DNA from: an uncultured Candidatus Saccharibacteria bacterium
GTDB taxonomy: Bacteria; Patescibacteriota; Saccharimonadia; Saccharimonadales; Saccharimonadaceae
Length of the DNA stretch: 14,663 nt
Assembly: GCA_938046115.1 (NCBI GenBank)
Contig: CALIXX010000005.1
Span: 1 to 14,663 of the forward strand
Direction of reading: 5' to 3'
A model generated the notes under the pieces. It was not told where the DNA came from, ran no database searches, and saw only the letters and a list, made by a program, of their open reading frames with translations. Position numbers and translations under genes: made by a program. The stretch's first letter is position 1; the number at the start of each line of letters is the position of its first letter. Of this stretch, positions 6,670 to 14,114 are shown piece after piece.

Positions 6670-8025
6670 ATGAAGACGACTGATATCATTCGCCGCGCTG
6701 GCCGCAACCTGCGCCGCGCCAAGATGCGTACCTTGCTTACCAGTATCGCTATCGCGGTGGGCGGCTTCGCCATTATGGCGAGTTTGATGGCTGGCGAGGG
6801 TGCACGCCAGTATATTGACCGGCTGATTAGCAGTAATATTGATGCCAAGGCGGTGTTTGTCGTCAAAGACAAGCGACTCATCGGGGTACAATCGGGCCAG
6901 CAGGCTAACCTGCGTGAGTATAATCCTGATAGTATCAACCGCTATGGTAATGATTATAAAGCCCTGACCCAAAAAGACATCGACAGGCTGGCGGCCCGCA
7001 CCGACCTCGAGAAGGTGAGGCCAGTCTATCAGCTCCAGCCCAAATATGTGAGCTTTGCAGCCAAGAAAGACAAGAAATACAGCAGTGATGTGAGCGTCTT
7101 TGATGGTGCGCTCGCGGCCGAAGTCGTGGCTGGCAAACAGCTAGGCAAGGGCACTGAGCTCGCGCCTGGCGAAGCCGTTATACCTGAGAGCTATGCCGAG
7201 ACGCTAGGGCAATCGCCTGCCCAGATGGTGGGCAAACAACTGACCGTCACAGTGGTGCAAATGCCACAGAAGATCGACGAAGCAACGCTTGGGCAGGTCT
7301 TTGCCGAGAAGGGGCAGGCTGGGGTGAATGAGCTGATCAATGGCAAGGAGCTGCACAAGACCTTTACTATTGCGGCCGTGACGCGCAAATCGGCCGACCA
7401 AACCCAAGCAATGCGCGGCATTGGGATTAATGCCAAAGTAGCCCGCGAGCTGAGTGACTACAGTACCAAGGGTACGAGCCAATACCAAAAGTACATGTCT
7501 GCCACTGCAGTTGCCAAGCAGGATGCCGAAGCCGCCAAGAAATCCCTCGAGCACGATGGTTACGCTGCAGCCACTGCCAAGGATCTGCAGCAGACACTCT
7601 TTCGCTTTGTCGATATCTTGCAGGCGATTGTGCTGTGCTTTGGTGCGCTGGCGCTGATAGTGAGTATTTTTGGCATCGTCAACACGCAGTACATCTCGGT
7701 GTTGGAGCGGACGCAGCAGATTGGCCTGATGAAGGCGCTGGGAGCCAGCCGGCGCGATATTGGCCGCTTGTTCCGCTACGAGGCAGCCTGGGTTGGCCTG
7801 CTGGGTGGTGCGCTGGGTGTGCTGGGCGCGTGGGGCGCTGGTGTAGCGCTCAACCCGGTTATCTCAGAGAAGCTCGGATTTGGCGATCATAAGCTCCTCG
7901 TCTTTGTACCAGAGCATGCTGCTGCGGTAGTGGTTGGCCTGATGCTGGTAGCGATCATTGCTGGCTGGCTGCCAAGCCGCAAGGCTGCCAAGCTTGACCC
8001 AATCGAAGCGCTGCGTACAGAGTAA
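6670..8025 (+). CDS. MacB/FtsX-type ABC transporter permease
   Basis: Membrane partner of the preceding ATPase, 451 residues. The layout is that of the MacB type: one helix at 21-41, a large extracytoplasmic domain at about 45-310, then three helices at 313-337, 373-395 and 416-434. Between helices 2 and 3, the cytoplasmic segment ERTQQIGLMKALGASRRDIG (346-365) carries the typical coupling sequence that contacts the ATPase. The protein ends in the conserved PSRKAAKLDPIEALR (435-449). AAGGAGGG (6652-6659) lies 10 nt before the start. No MacA-like adaptor gene is next to it, so this is probably a two-component system as in many Gram-positive-type bacteria. The substrate cannot be deduced; export of a peptide, lipoprotein handling or an antimicrobial-stress role are possible. 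Confidence 0.92.
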   Translation: MKTTDIIRRAGRNLRRAKMRTLLTSIAIAVGGFAIMASLMAGEGARQYIDRLISSNIDAKAVFVVKDKRLIGVQSGQQANLREYNPDSINRYGNDYKALTQKDIDRLAARTDLEKVRPVYQLQPKYVSFAAKKDKKYSSDVSVFDGALAAEVVAGKQLGKGTELAPGEAVIPESYAETLGQSPAQMVGKQLTVTVVQMPQKIDEATLGQVFAEKGQAGVNELINGKELHKTFTIAAVTRKSADQTQAMRGIGINAKVARELSDYSTKGTSQYQKYMSATAVAKQDAEAAKKSLEHDGYAAATAKDLQQTLFRFVDILQAIVLCFGALALIVSIFGIVNTQYISVLERTQQIGLMKALGASRRDIGRLFRYEAAWVGLLGGALGVLGAWGAGVALNPVISEKLGFGDHKLLVFVPEHAAAVVVGLMLVAIIAGWLPSRKAAKLDPIEALRTE

Positions 8026-8048
8026 TCTGCATAGCTACGAAGAATCTC

Positions 8049-8083
8049 AAACCCGCTTTGCTGAGGTAGGCAAAGCGGGTTTT
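8049..8083 (+). terminator. Strong terminator of the ABC operon
   Basis: AAACCCGCTTTGC (8049-8061) and GCAAAGCGGGTTT (8070-8082) pair perfectly over 13 bp around an 8-nt loop, with flanking A and T bases. It lies 24 nt after the permease stop. Confidence 0.85.
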
Positions 8084-8189
8084 GGCTAGCTCAGAGAGGT
8101 ACTGCCATAAACCTAACAGAAGTAGGGCAAGAGAATCAACCCCAAAATAGCCAAGCCTCGAAGGCCGAGAAGCTATTCCTCTTTAATTT

Positions 8190-8233
8190 TATAATGCTTG
8201 TGCTATAATCAGACAAAAGGGTATAAATAGGGG
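8190..8233 (+). promoter_or_regulatory. Promoter and ribosome binding site of the collagen-like gene
   Basis: TATAAT (8204-8209) is preceded by TGC, an extended -10; a second TATAAT sits at 8190-8195. The -35 region is poor (TTTAAT at 8182-8187). AGGGG (8229-8233) lies 7 nt before the ATG at 8241. Confidence 0.55.
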
Positions 8234-8240
8234 TATAGCT

Positions 8241-9695
8241 ATGAATGAACACCGCAAAAAATTTGCAAGTCGTTCGCTTGTATTTGTCTTGTTTGGTATA
8301 TTATTAATCATCATTATATTACTTTGGTGGTGGTGGCCATGGAGCTACAGCTACAATAGTAGCTTCAAGGGTGTGCGGCCAGACCAAGTGAGTTTGCGCC
8401 AGCATGATGGGAAGATCCAGTGGCAATTTATGAATGGCGCGTGGCACGATATTGCCTCGGTCGAGGACTTGCGTGGGGCAAAAGGCGAGCAAGGTGCGCG
8501 CGGTGAGGCCGGCGCGAGCGGTGCTCGTGGTGCAGATGGTACCAATGGCCGCGATGGTGCAGACGGTGCACGTGGCCGTGATGGCAAAAATGGCGCAGCT
8601 GGTAGGAACGGTACAAACGGCGTGAATGGTGTCAACGGTAAGGACGGTGCAAACGGGGCCAATGGCAAAGACGGTGCGTCGGCCGCTAAGGGTGAAAAAG
8701 GCGAAAAAGGCGAACCAGGTGCCAAAGGCGACAAGGGTGAGCCTGGCAAGGATGGCAAAAATGGTGAAAAGGGCGAGCCCGGCCCGAAGGGTGACCAAGG
8801 AGACACTGGCCCACAAGGGCAACCAGGGCAACCAGGCCAGCCCGGCCCGCAAGGTCCGCAGGGCCAAACTGGCCCAGCTGGTGCCGATGGTCGAACCATC
8901 GAGCTCCAGAAGGGCACACTCTACATCCAGTGGCGCTACACTGGCGAAACAGCCTGGCAAAACCTCATTGCTTATACCGACCTCAAGGGCGAAAAGGGTG
9001 ATGCTGGTCAGCCCGGCCCACAAGGCCAACAGGGTATCCAGGGGCAGCAAGGTGCGACTGGTGCCAAAGGCCAGGATGGCACCAATGCAACGATTAATGT
9101 GACTAATAGCACTCAGCCATGCTCACCCAATATGACCGTTACGGGCAATGGCACCTCTCAGCTTGGTCTTACCTTTGCGGGTAGCACTGTGCCAGCGGGT
9201 GGTACGGTTGGCCAAATATTGTCGAAGAAGTCGGCCGCAAACTGTGACATGGAATGGAAGAGCCTCCCCCAGATGACCATCTTTACAGCAACGCTTGGCA
9301 ATGGCAATGGCGGTGTGACGGCTGCGACGATTGCCAAGGATACCTTTGCACCAGTGCCGCTCAAGACCGTCGTAACAAACAACGGTGGCGGGTCGTGGGA
9401 TGCTGGGAGCAAATCGTACATCGCACCAAGTGATGGTGTGTACTTGATCCAATCGCGGATTCGCTTGAATGATACATCGTCACCCCGCGGTGTGTACCAG
9501 GCTGTCAACGACACAGCCCGCGACACTCCAGAGGGCGTGTGGAGCAACAACCAACAGGGATACCGCTTTACCATGCCATACACTCGCCTGATGCGAGTAA
9601 CGGCGGGGACACCGCTCAAGCTCGTCGTCTACTCGGCTGGCCAAGACGCAAACATCACCGATGCAAGCCTGAGTATCGTCAAGATATCAGACTAA
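8241..9695 (+). CDS. Membrane-anchored collagen-like protein with C1q/TNF-like head
   Basis: A 484-residue surface protein. Residues 1-11 are basic, and 12-34 form a hydrophobic anchor ending in a Trp cluster (WWWWPW). The anchor has no clear cleavage site, so an N-terminal membrane anchor with the rest outside is likely. A short module at 50-79 with IQW and DL motifs leads into collagen block 1 (79-217, Gly every third residue). A second copy of the module (220-250) leads into collagen block 2 (250-280). A segment with GGTVGQILSKKS (320-331) and two cysteines (C294, C335) resembles linkers in phage-type fibres. Residues about 344-484 look like a C1q/TNF-type jelly-roll, with APSDGVYLIQSRIRL at 392-406 and a final beta strand ASLSIVKI. 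Such heads trimerise, which fits a triple-helical stalk. The likely role is adhesion or a stalk at the cell surface. It is a single gene with its own promoter and terminator. Confidence 0.88.
   Translation: MNEHRKKFASRSLVFVLFGILLIIIILLWWWWPWSYSYNSSFKGVRPDQVSLRQHDGKIQWQFMNGAWHDIASVEDLRGAKGEQGARGEAGASGARGADGTNGRDGADGARGRDGKNGAAGRNGTNGVNGVNGKDGANGANGKDGASAAKGEKGEKGEPGAKGDKGEPGKDGKNGEKGEPGPKGDQGDTGPQGQPGQPGQPGPQGPQGQTGPAGADGRTIELQKGTLYIQWRYTGETAWQNLIAYTDLKGEKGDAGQPGPQGQQGIQGQQGATGAKGQDGTNATINVTNSTQPCSPNMTVTGNGTSQLGLTFAGSTVPAGGTVGQILSKKSAANCDMEWKSLPQMTIFTATLGNGNGGVTAATIAKDTFAPVPLKTVVTNNGGGSWDAGSKSYIAPSDGVYLIQSRIRLNDTSSPRGVYQAVNDTARDTPEGVWSNNQQGYRFTMPYTRLMRVTAGTPLKLVVYSAGQDANITDASLSIVKISD
8475..9080 (+). 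repeat. Collagen Gly-X-Y repeat region in two blocks
   Basis: Block 1 (8475-8891) holds 47 triplet positions with glycine at all but one: codon 148 (8682-8684) is GCC Ala. Block 2 (8988-9080) has 11 glycine positions. Composition changes along block 1: first Asn, Asp, Ala and Arg, then charged EKGEPG/KGD triplets, then Pro/Gln triplets. The DNA is repetitive (GGC/GGT-rich), so length variation by slippage is possible. Confidence 0.85.
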
Positions 9696-9710
9696 GCTCG
9701 GTAGCCTACT

Positions 9711-9755
9711 ACTAACCCCTACAGAACCAGCCACTATGGCTGGTTCTGTGTTAGT
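9711..9755 (+). terminator. Terminator of the collagen-like gene
   Basis: ACAGAACCAGCC (9721-9732) and GGCTGGTTCTGT (9738-9749) pair perfectly over 12 bp with a 5-nt loop. An outer pairing, ACTAAC (9711-9716) with GTTAGT (9750-9755), extends the stem past a bulge. The T tail is weak. Confidence 0.75.
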
Positions 9756-9888
9756 TCCTCCTCGCTCATGGAGTGATCGAGAGCAGAAAAGTGCGGCAAA
9801 AATGGGGGTCTGCAGGCCGTGTTATCTGCCCAATAGTACCGTGGCTGGGTGGCCATCGTGCCCGGAAGTTTTATCGAACAAATTGCCA

Positions 9889-9922
9889 TTACGCTTGGCG
9901 TGGTATCTGATATAATATAGTT
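9889..9922 (+). promoter_or_regulatory. Promoter of serS, probably giving a leaderless message
   Basis: A perfect TATAAT (9911-9916) with TGA before it ends six bases before the serS ATG at 9923. The -35 is weak (TTACGC, 9889-9894). No Shine-Dalgarno sequence can fit, so transcription and translation probably begin at the same A. Confidence 0.6.
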
Positions 9923-11167
9923 ATGTTAGATATTCGTTATATTCGCGCGCATGCCGACGAGGTGCAGGCAGCAGCGCGCCATAAGGGCTATGAGGTGTCC
10001 ATTGCTAAGCTTCTTGCGTGCGACGATCAGCGCCGGGAGCTCCAGCAGCGGGTGGATGCTGTGCGCACCACGCGCAACGAGACGGCCGCTCAGATGAAGG
10101 GCGGCAAACCCAGCCAAGAACTCATCGCTACAGGCAAGGCACTCAAAGCCGAGCTTGCAACGCTGGAAGAGGAGCTGCGCACCGTAGAGAATAACTTTTT
10201 TACTCAGCTCGAGGCAGTGCCAAATATCACCCTGCCAGACGTCCCGCTGGGTGGCGAGGCAGACAGTGTGGAGATTAAGCAGTGGGGTGAGCGGCGTGAG
10301 TCGGCTCAGGATCACCTCGACTTTGCGACGAGCCGGGGTTGGCTCGACTTCGAGCGCGGTGCTAAGGTGGCTGGCACGAAGTTTTACTATGTGCTGGGCG
10401 ACCTCATGCTACTCGAGAATGCCATCTACCAATACGCCCTCAATTTCCTCGTGGGCAAAGGCTTCCGCCCCATGACGGTGCCGCACATGGTGAGTGGCCG
10501 CGTGGCGCGTGGTTCGGGCTTTGCACCCAAGAGCGATAAGGAGAGTAACGAGTACTTCATCGAGGGCGAAGACACCATGCTCATTGGCACAGCCGAGGCC
10601 CCGCTGACGGGCTTCCATGCCGATGAGATCCTAAGTGAGAAGGACTTGCCGCTCCTCTACGCTGGCTACAGCCCCTGCTATCGCAAAGAGGCTGGCGCTG
10701 CCGGGAAGTTTAGCCGCGGGCTCTTCCGGGTGCATCAATTCAACAAACTCGAAATGTATATCTACTGCCTGCCCGAGCAGTCGGCTCAGATGCACGAGAA
10801 AATCCTCGCACTGGAGGAGGAGATTTGGCAAAGCCTGGGCGTGCCGTACCACGTGGTGAATATCGCGGCGGGAGACCTCGGTTCGCCAGCTGCCAAGAAG
10901 TATGACATCGAGTACTGGTCGCCCGTTGATGGTGCCTACCGCGAGCTCACTAGCTGTAGTAACTGCACCGACTTCCAGGCGCGCAACCTCGGCATCCGCG
11001 TCCGCCGGGCCGATGGCTCACTCCAGGTGGTGCACACCCTCAATGGTACAGCAGTAAGCTTGGCTCGTGCACTGGTAGCGATTATCGAGAATTATCAAAC
11101 AACGGATGGCCAGCTCCGTGTGCCAGCGGTGCTGCAGCCATATCTGAACAACAGGGAGGTACTCTAG
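9923..11167 (+). CDS. serS: Seryl-tRNA synthetase
   Basis: Class II aminoacyl-tRNA synthetase that charges tRNA-Ser, and tRNA-Sec where present, with serine in the cytoplasm. At 414 residues it is close to the usual bacterial length. The N-terminus, MLDIRYIR, is the conserved beginning of the family, which fixes the start. Residues about 25-100 form the long coiled-coil arm that grips the tRNA. Catalytic motifs follow: TAEAPLTG at 223-230 (the common form is TAEVPLTN), motif 2 FRVHQFNKLE at 268-277, the TSCSNCTDFQAR segment at 343-354, and motif 3 from NGTAVSLARALVAIIENYQ at 374-392. The C-terminal LRVPAVLQPYL is also typical. The gene opens an operon: its stop codon is directly followed by the pyrD ATG. 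No T-box leader is present. Confidence 0.97.
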   Translation: MLDIRYIRAHADEVQAAARHKGYEVSIAKLLACDDQRRELQQRVDAVRTTRNETAAQMKGGKPSQELIATGKALKAELATLEEELRTVENNFFTQLEAVPNITLPDVPLGGEADSVEIKQWGERRESAQDHLDFATSRGWLDFERGAKVAGTKFYYVLGDLMLLENAIYQYALNFLVGKGFRPMTVPHMVSGRVARGSGFAPKSDKESNEYFIEGEDTMLIGTAEAPLTGFHADEILSEKDLPLLYAGYSPCYRKEAGAAGKFSRGLFRVHQFNKLEMYIYCLPEQSAQMHEKILALEEEIWQSLGVPYHVVNIAAGDLGSPAAKKYDIEYWSPVDGAYRELTSCSNCTDFQARNLGIRVRRADGSLQVVHTLNGTAVSLARALVAIIENYQTTDGQLRVPAVLQPYLNNREVL

Positions 11168-12295
11168 ATGGGGCGCACAATCAGAAAAATGAGCCGCAAA
11201 GGCTATGCCAAAGTTGCCAAGCCGTTTCTCTTCCGGCGGCAGCCCGATGCAGCGCACCAGTCGATGCTCTGGACGGCGCGGGCACTGCATGCCATCCGGG
11301 GTGAGCAGCTCCTTAGCGGCTGGCGCTATAAGAATCCTCGCCTCGAGCAGACCATTCTTGGTCTTAACTTTGTTAATCCTATCGGCCTATCTGCTGGGCT
11401 GGATAAAGATTTTGATCTGCCCCCTGTGGCAAAGAAAATTGGTTGCGGCTTTGAGATTGGCGGTTCGGTAACGGCTATGCCTTGTGAGGGTAACCCCAAG
11501 CCGTGGTTTCGTCGCTTGGCTAGTGAGCAGTCGATCGTCGTGAATGTTGGGTTGGCGAATCGCGGCGTTGCCAAGGCGATTGAGCAGATTCGCAGCTACT
11601 CACCACGGGTCTGGCGCGACTTTCCGCTCAGTGTATCCGTAGCCAAGACGAACAGCCCCAAGCAAGTCCGCCCCAAGCAAGCGATTGCCGACTACTGTGA
11701 CAGCCTTCGCCAGCTTGAAGAAGCTGGTTGTGCACCACTGTACGAGATTAATATCTCCTGTCCGAATGCTTATGGTGGCGAGCCCTTCACGACGCCCGCT
11801 CGCCTTAAGAAACTCCTCACTGCGGTGGATGAACTGAAGCTCTCGCGCCCCGTCTTTATCAAAATGCCAACGGATAAGACGTGGACGCAGTTTGCCAAAC
11901 TACTCTCCATCATCGACAAGCATAATGTGGCGGGCCTGACGATCGGCAACCTCGTCAAAGATCGCAGCAAGCTCACCGACCCAAGTGTCTTGCCTGACGA
12001 CACTCCTGGTAGCCTTAGCGGCCGGCCAGCTCAGGCCATCACCACGCGGCTTATCCATAAGACGTATGCACTGTATGGTGACCGCTTTGTCATCATTGGT
12101 GTGGGCGGTGTTTTTACAGCGGAGGATGCGTACGAGAAAATTCGGGCTGGCGCGAGCCTCGTGGCGCTGGTGACGGCGCTGATGTTTGAAGGGCCGCAGG
12201 TGGTAGGCGACATCAACGAAGGTTTGGTGGAGCTGCTCGACCGGGACGACTACGTCTCTATTAGCGAAGCAATCGGCGCAGCGCACCGCAAGTAG
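11168..12295 (+). CDS. pyrD: Dihydroorotate dehydrogenase, class-2-like with catalytic cysteine
   Basis: Flavoenzyme that oxidises dihydroorotate to orotate, the fourth step of UMP synthesis. It has 375 residues. The start at 11168 directly follows the serS stop, and AGGGAGGT (11153-11160) sits in the end of serS. The N-terminal segment (about 12-45, including PDAAHQSMLWTARALHA) matches the membrane-associated extension of class 2 enzymes. FMN-barrel motifs are present: SAGLDKDF (75-82), the GGSVTAMPCEGNPKP segment (98-112), NISCPN (195-200), IKMPTDKTW (231-239), GSLSGRPAQA (281-290), and the IIGVGG segment (309-314) followed by RAGASLV. In class 2 enzymes the catalytic base in the NISSPN motif is serine; here it is cysteine 198, as in class 1. 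No other pyr gene is visible in the window. The electron acceptor therefore remains uncertain, although overall similarity favours quinone. Confidence 0.9.
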   Translation: MGRTIRKMSRKGYAKVAKPFLFRRQPDAAHQSMLWTARALHAIRGEQLLSGWRYKNPRLEQTILGLNFVNPIGLSAGLDKDFDLPPVAKKIGCGFEIGGSVTAMPCEGNPKPWFRRLASEQSIVVNVGLANRGVAKAIEQIRSYSPRVWRDFPLSVSVAKTNSPKQVRPKQAIADYCDSLRQLEEAGCAPLYEINISCPNAYGGEPFTTPARLKKLLTAVDELKLSRPVFIKMPTDKTWTQFAKLLSIIDKHNVAGLTIGNLVKDRSKLTDPSVLPDDTPGSLSGRPAQAITTRLIHKTYALYGDRFVIIGVGGVFTAEDAYEKIRAGASLVALVTALMFEGPQVVGDINEGLVELLDRDDYVSISEAIGAAHRK

Positions 12296-12303
12296 GGGAG
12301 TTA

Positions 12304-12882
12304 GTGGCGTCCGAAACAAACGGCCCACACGATGAGCGTTTTGCCTCTTCCATGCGGTACGCAGCAGCGTGGTTTGGCCAAGCAGTGGTACGGCACATCA
12401 CCGGTGCAGTATTTGCCCGGGCTGCGCAGTGGGAGGCAGTAGAAACTCATGTCCTTCCTGCGCGGCAGCATAATAGGCCTGCAGTAGAGTACCGAGCCGC
12501 CCAATATGTTGGTACACATGCGAGGGAGGATTACCCGCTCCGCGACACAACACTGATCGTTTCTGGCTATGTTGACCGCACAACCGACCGCTGTGTGGGT
12601 GGCCAAGCGGTTGACGTGTATCGGCTAACGGGCCAAACAAGTGCGTATCGCCGCATGGTCGATCGCCAGACAATGCAGCCATATGTGGCGCATCTTGCCC
12701 CAGTTTATCCTAATGAACGACAGGACAAGCCACCAGCTGTAACTATGCGCAGCTTTGTCCCGGTGGATAGCTTGCGACGGGTTGGCCGCCTGATAGAAGC
12801 GCTCAATAGCCTTGCAGCGCACACCGTTGAGGTAGAGGCGAAGTACCAGACATTGCTGCGCTACCGCAATCAGCAAACGTAA
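12304..12882 (+). CDS. Hypothetical protein in the serS-pyrD operon
   Basis: A 192-residue soluble protein that I do not recognise. The GTG at 12304 begins 8 nt after the pyrD stop, with AGGGGAG (12294-12300) close upstream; the next methionine, at 12352, would cost 16 residues. It has no signal peptide or membrane helix. The middle part (about 60-125) alternates charged and hydrophobic residues, as beta strands do (TTLIVSGYVDRTTDR near 80-94). The last 40 residues look helical (VDSLRRVGRLIEALNSL near 152-168). Base composition resembles its neighbours. Very close spacing puts it in the transcript of serS and pyrD, but nothing links its function to either. Confidence 0.75.
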   Translation: MASETNGPHDERFASSMRYAAAWFGQAVVRHITGAVFARAAQWEAVETHVLPARQHNRPAVEYRAAQYVGTHAREDYPLRDTTLIVSGYVDRTTDRCVGGQAVDVYRLTGQTSAYRRMVDRQTMQPYVAHLAPVYPNERQDKPPAVTMRSFVPVDSLRRVGRLIEALNSLAAHTVEVEAKYQTLLRYRNQQT

Positions 12883-12916
12883 AGTAGCGTAGCGACACAG
12901 CTCGGCTCACAGCCAT

Positions 12917-12971
12917 TTGACATTACTCACAATATACTGCACTATAGGACGAAAGCATTGCAACAAAGGAG
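12917..12971 (+). promoter_or_regulatory. Possible promoter and ribosome binding site of the next hypothetical gene
   Basis: TTGACA (12917-12922) is a perfect -35, but the hexamer 17 bases on, CACTAT (12940-12945), is a poor -10. The bases around the -35 (CATTTGACATT) are identical to those of the DUF2207 promoter. AAGGAG (12966-12971) lies 5 nt before the ATG at 12977. Confidence 0.4.
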
Positions 12972-12976
12972 CAAGA

Positions 12977-13621
12977 ATGAACGAAAAACAGCCACCAGCA
13001 AACGGAGAGCGGCAAGACCCGTCAAAATTGGCAGACCGGCTGCAAGAAAAGCTCAGCCGTATCTTAACAGAAAGACCCTTCGAGTATGCATGGTGGAGGC
13101 AGAGTGCTTTGCAGGAGCGTCGTATCCAAACCAACCCAGAGCTCAGCAAAGATGGTGAAACCAACGCCACCGAGCGTACTATATTCTTGACAGGCCCCGA
13201 GGGCGAGTATATAGCGGTATTTGGCGTTGTGCACGATAGTCGACCAGTTGTTTTGGGCCCGACTGTCGCTATTATGGCACCTGATAGTAATGATTGGGTA
13301 GTGTATCGCTGTGGGGCAGATGCCAACGATAAATGGCAGGTCGTGCGCATCCACGGCACAGGCACCGAGCAATACGATGATGGAGAAGAATACACCTTCT
13401 TCCAGCCCACAGAGGGCGATAGCCAGCAGAATCCCTCGCACAAGAATGCCGACGCACAAGAGCTGAGAGACCTGATGAAGTTGATAGATACGTCACACTG
13501 CCGCACAGAGACACCACCTAAGAGCAAAGAGACTGAAGCTTTGCTCGACTGGATTAAAAAGCTGCGCGAAGAGGCGGCCTATTGGATGGAATTAGTAGCT
13601 GAACGTCTCTACCTGCGCTGA
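12977..13621 (+). CDS. Hypothetical acidic cytoplasmic protein
   Basis: A 214-residue protein that I do not recognise. The ATG at 12977 is preferred over one at 12917 because AAGGAG precedes it and the extra 20 residues would overlap the -35 region. There is no signal peptide or membrane segment. The N-terminal 30 residues are polar and helical (KLADRLQEKLSRIL near 15-28). Residues about 65-135 look beta-rich, with short strands such as EYIAVFGVVHD and DKWQVVRIHGTG. A Ser/Gln/Asn-rich linker follows, then a C-terminal helix ending WMELVAERLYLR. The stop is TGA followed directly by TAA, the only TGA stop among the complete genes here. It lies between an operon of housekeeping genes and hpf, transcribed in the same direction. 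Confidence 0.75.
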   Translation: MNEKQPPANGERQDPSKLADRLQEKLSRILTERPFEYAWWRQSALQERRIQTNPELSKDGETNATERTIFLTGPEGEYIAVFGVVHDSRPVVLGPTVAIMAPDSNDWVVYRCGADANDKWQVVRIHGTGTEQYDDGEEYTFFQPTEGDSQQNPSHKNADAQELRDLMKLIDTSHCRTETPPKSKETEALLDWIKKLREEAAYWMELVAERLYLR

Positions 13622-13659
13622 TAATTTACTCATAACAACCCCTGTTTTCTCCTCAATCA

Positions 13660-13697
13660 TGCTATACTATAAGCACAAGTTGCTAACACGAAAGGGG
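13660..13697 (+). promoter_or_regulatory. Promoter and ribosome binding site of hpf
   Basis: TGC-TATACT (13660-13668) is an extended -10, identical to that of the leftward gene at the other end of the window. No good -35 is seen. AAAGGGG (13691-13697) lies 5 nt before the ATG at 13703. Confidence 0.55.
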
Positions 13698-13702
13698 TCA
13701 GC

Positions 13703-14092
13703 ATGATCGCAAACATCGACATTACCGGTATTGGCAAATACTCGCCAGACGAGCCAACCAAAAAATACATCCGCAAGAAGATCGGTGCGCTCGACCGCAT
13801 GGTGTCGCGCCACGCTCGCAAGACCGTGAGCGCTATGGTGCGCATCGAGGAGATCAATGGCGAGCATGGTAATAAATATGAGGTAGAGGTGGTCATTACC
13901 GTGCCAGACCAAACCATCAAGGCTAAAGACTCCACACTCAACGTCCTGGCTGCTACCGATATCGTCGAGCGCAAACTGGCTGGCCAGCTGCGCAAATACA
14001 AGCAGAACCAGCTGCCACACCTCGGTCGCCGTGGCCTCCTCGCTCGCTTCAAGCGCAGCTTCGAGCGCGAGCAGGATCACCCTACGGAGTAG
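13703..14092 (+). CDS. hpf: Ribosome hibernation promoting factor, short form
   Basis: HPF/RaiA-family protein that binds the decoding region of the 30S subunit and keeps ribosomes inactive in slow growth. It has 129 residues. The family beta-alpha-beta-beta-beta-alpha fold is visible: strand IANIDITG (2-9), helix PTKKYIRKKIGALDRM (18-33), strands VSAMVRIEEI (42-51), KYEVEVVITV (58-67) and TIKAKDS (71-77), then helix NVLAATDIVERKLAGQLRKY (79-98). A basic tail of about 30 residues follows. The long-form C-terminal dimerisation domain is absent, so it is a short-type factor or a Patescibacteria variant. It precedes secA, a neighbourhood common in Gram-positive bacteria. It has its own promoter, and a hairpin follows. 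Confidence 0.88.
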   Translation: MIANIDITGIGKYSPDEPTKKYIRKKIGALDRMVSRHARKTVSAMVRIEEINGEHGNKYEVEVVITVPDQTIKAKDSTLNVLAATDIVERKLAGQLRKYKQNQLPHLGRRGLLARFKRSFEREQDHPTE

Positions 14093-14114
14093 CTGATAGG
14101 TAAGGCGCGCGAGC

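Noticed and set aside
8475..8891. Gly-X-Y repeat DNA as a CRISPR or tandem repeat array
   Set aside because: The periodicity is three codons of a continuous reading frame with varied X and Y; there are no conserved repeats with spacers.
8319..9050. Long open frames opposite and within the collagen region
   Set aside because: They arise from GGN/CCN repeat composition in other frames and have no ribosome binding site or plausible domain.
9821..9870. AGTACCGTGG before serS, recalling the T-box antiterminator bulge
   Set aside because: The match is partial, there is no specifier stem or terminator pair, and the serS promoter lies downstream of it, so it would not be in the message.
13619..13624. 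TGA followed by TAA as a hint of TGA recoded to glycine, as in Gracilibacteria
   Set aside because: No in-frame TGA occurs inside any of the long genes, and glycine is encoded by GGN throughout, so the standard code is sufficient.
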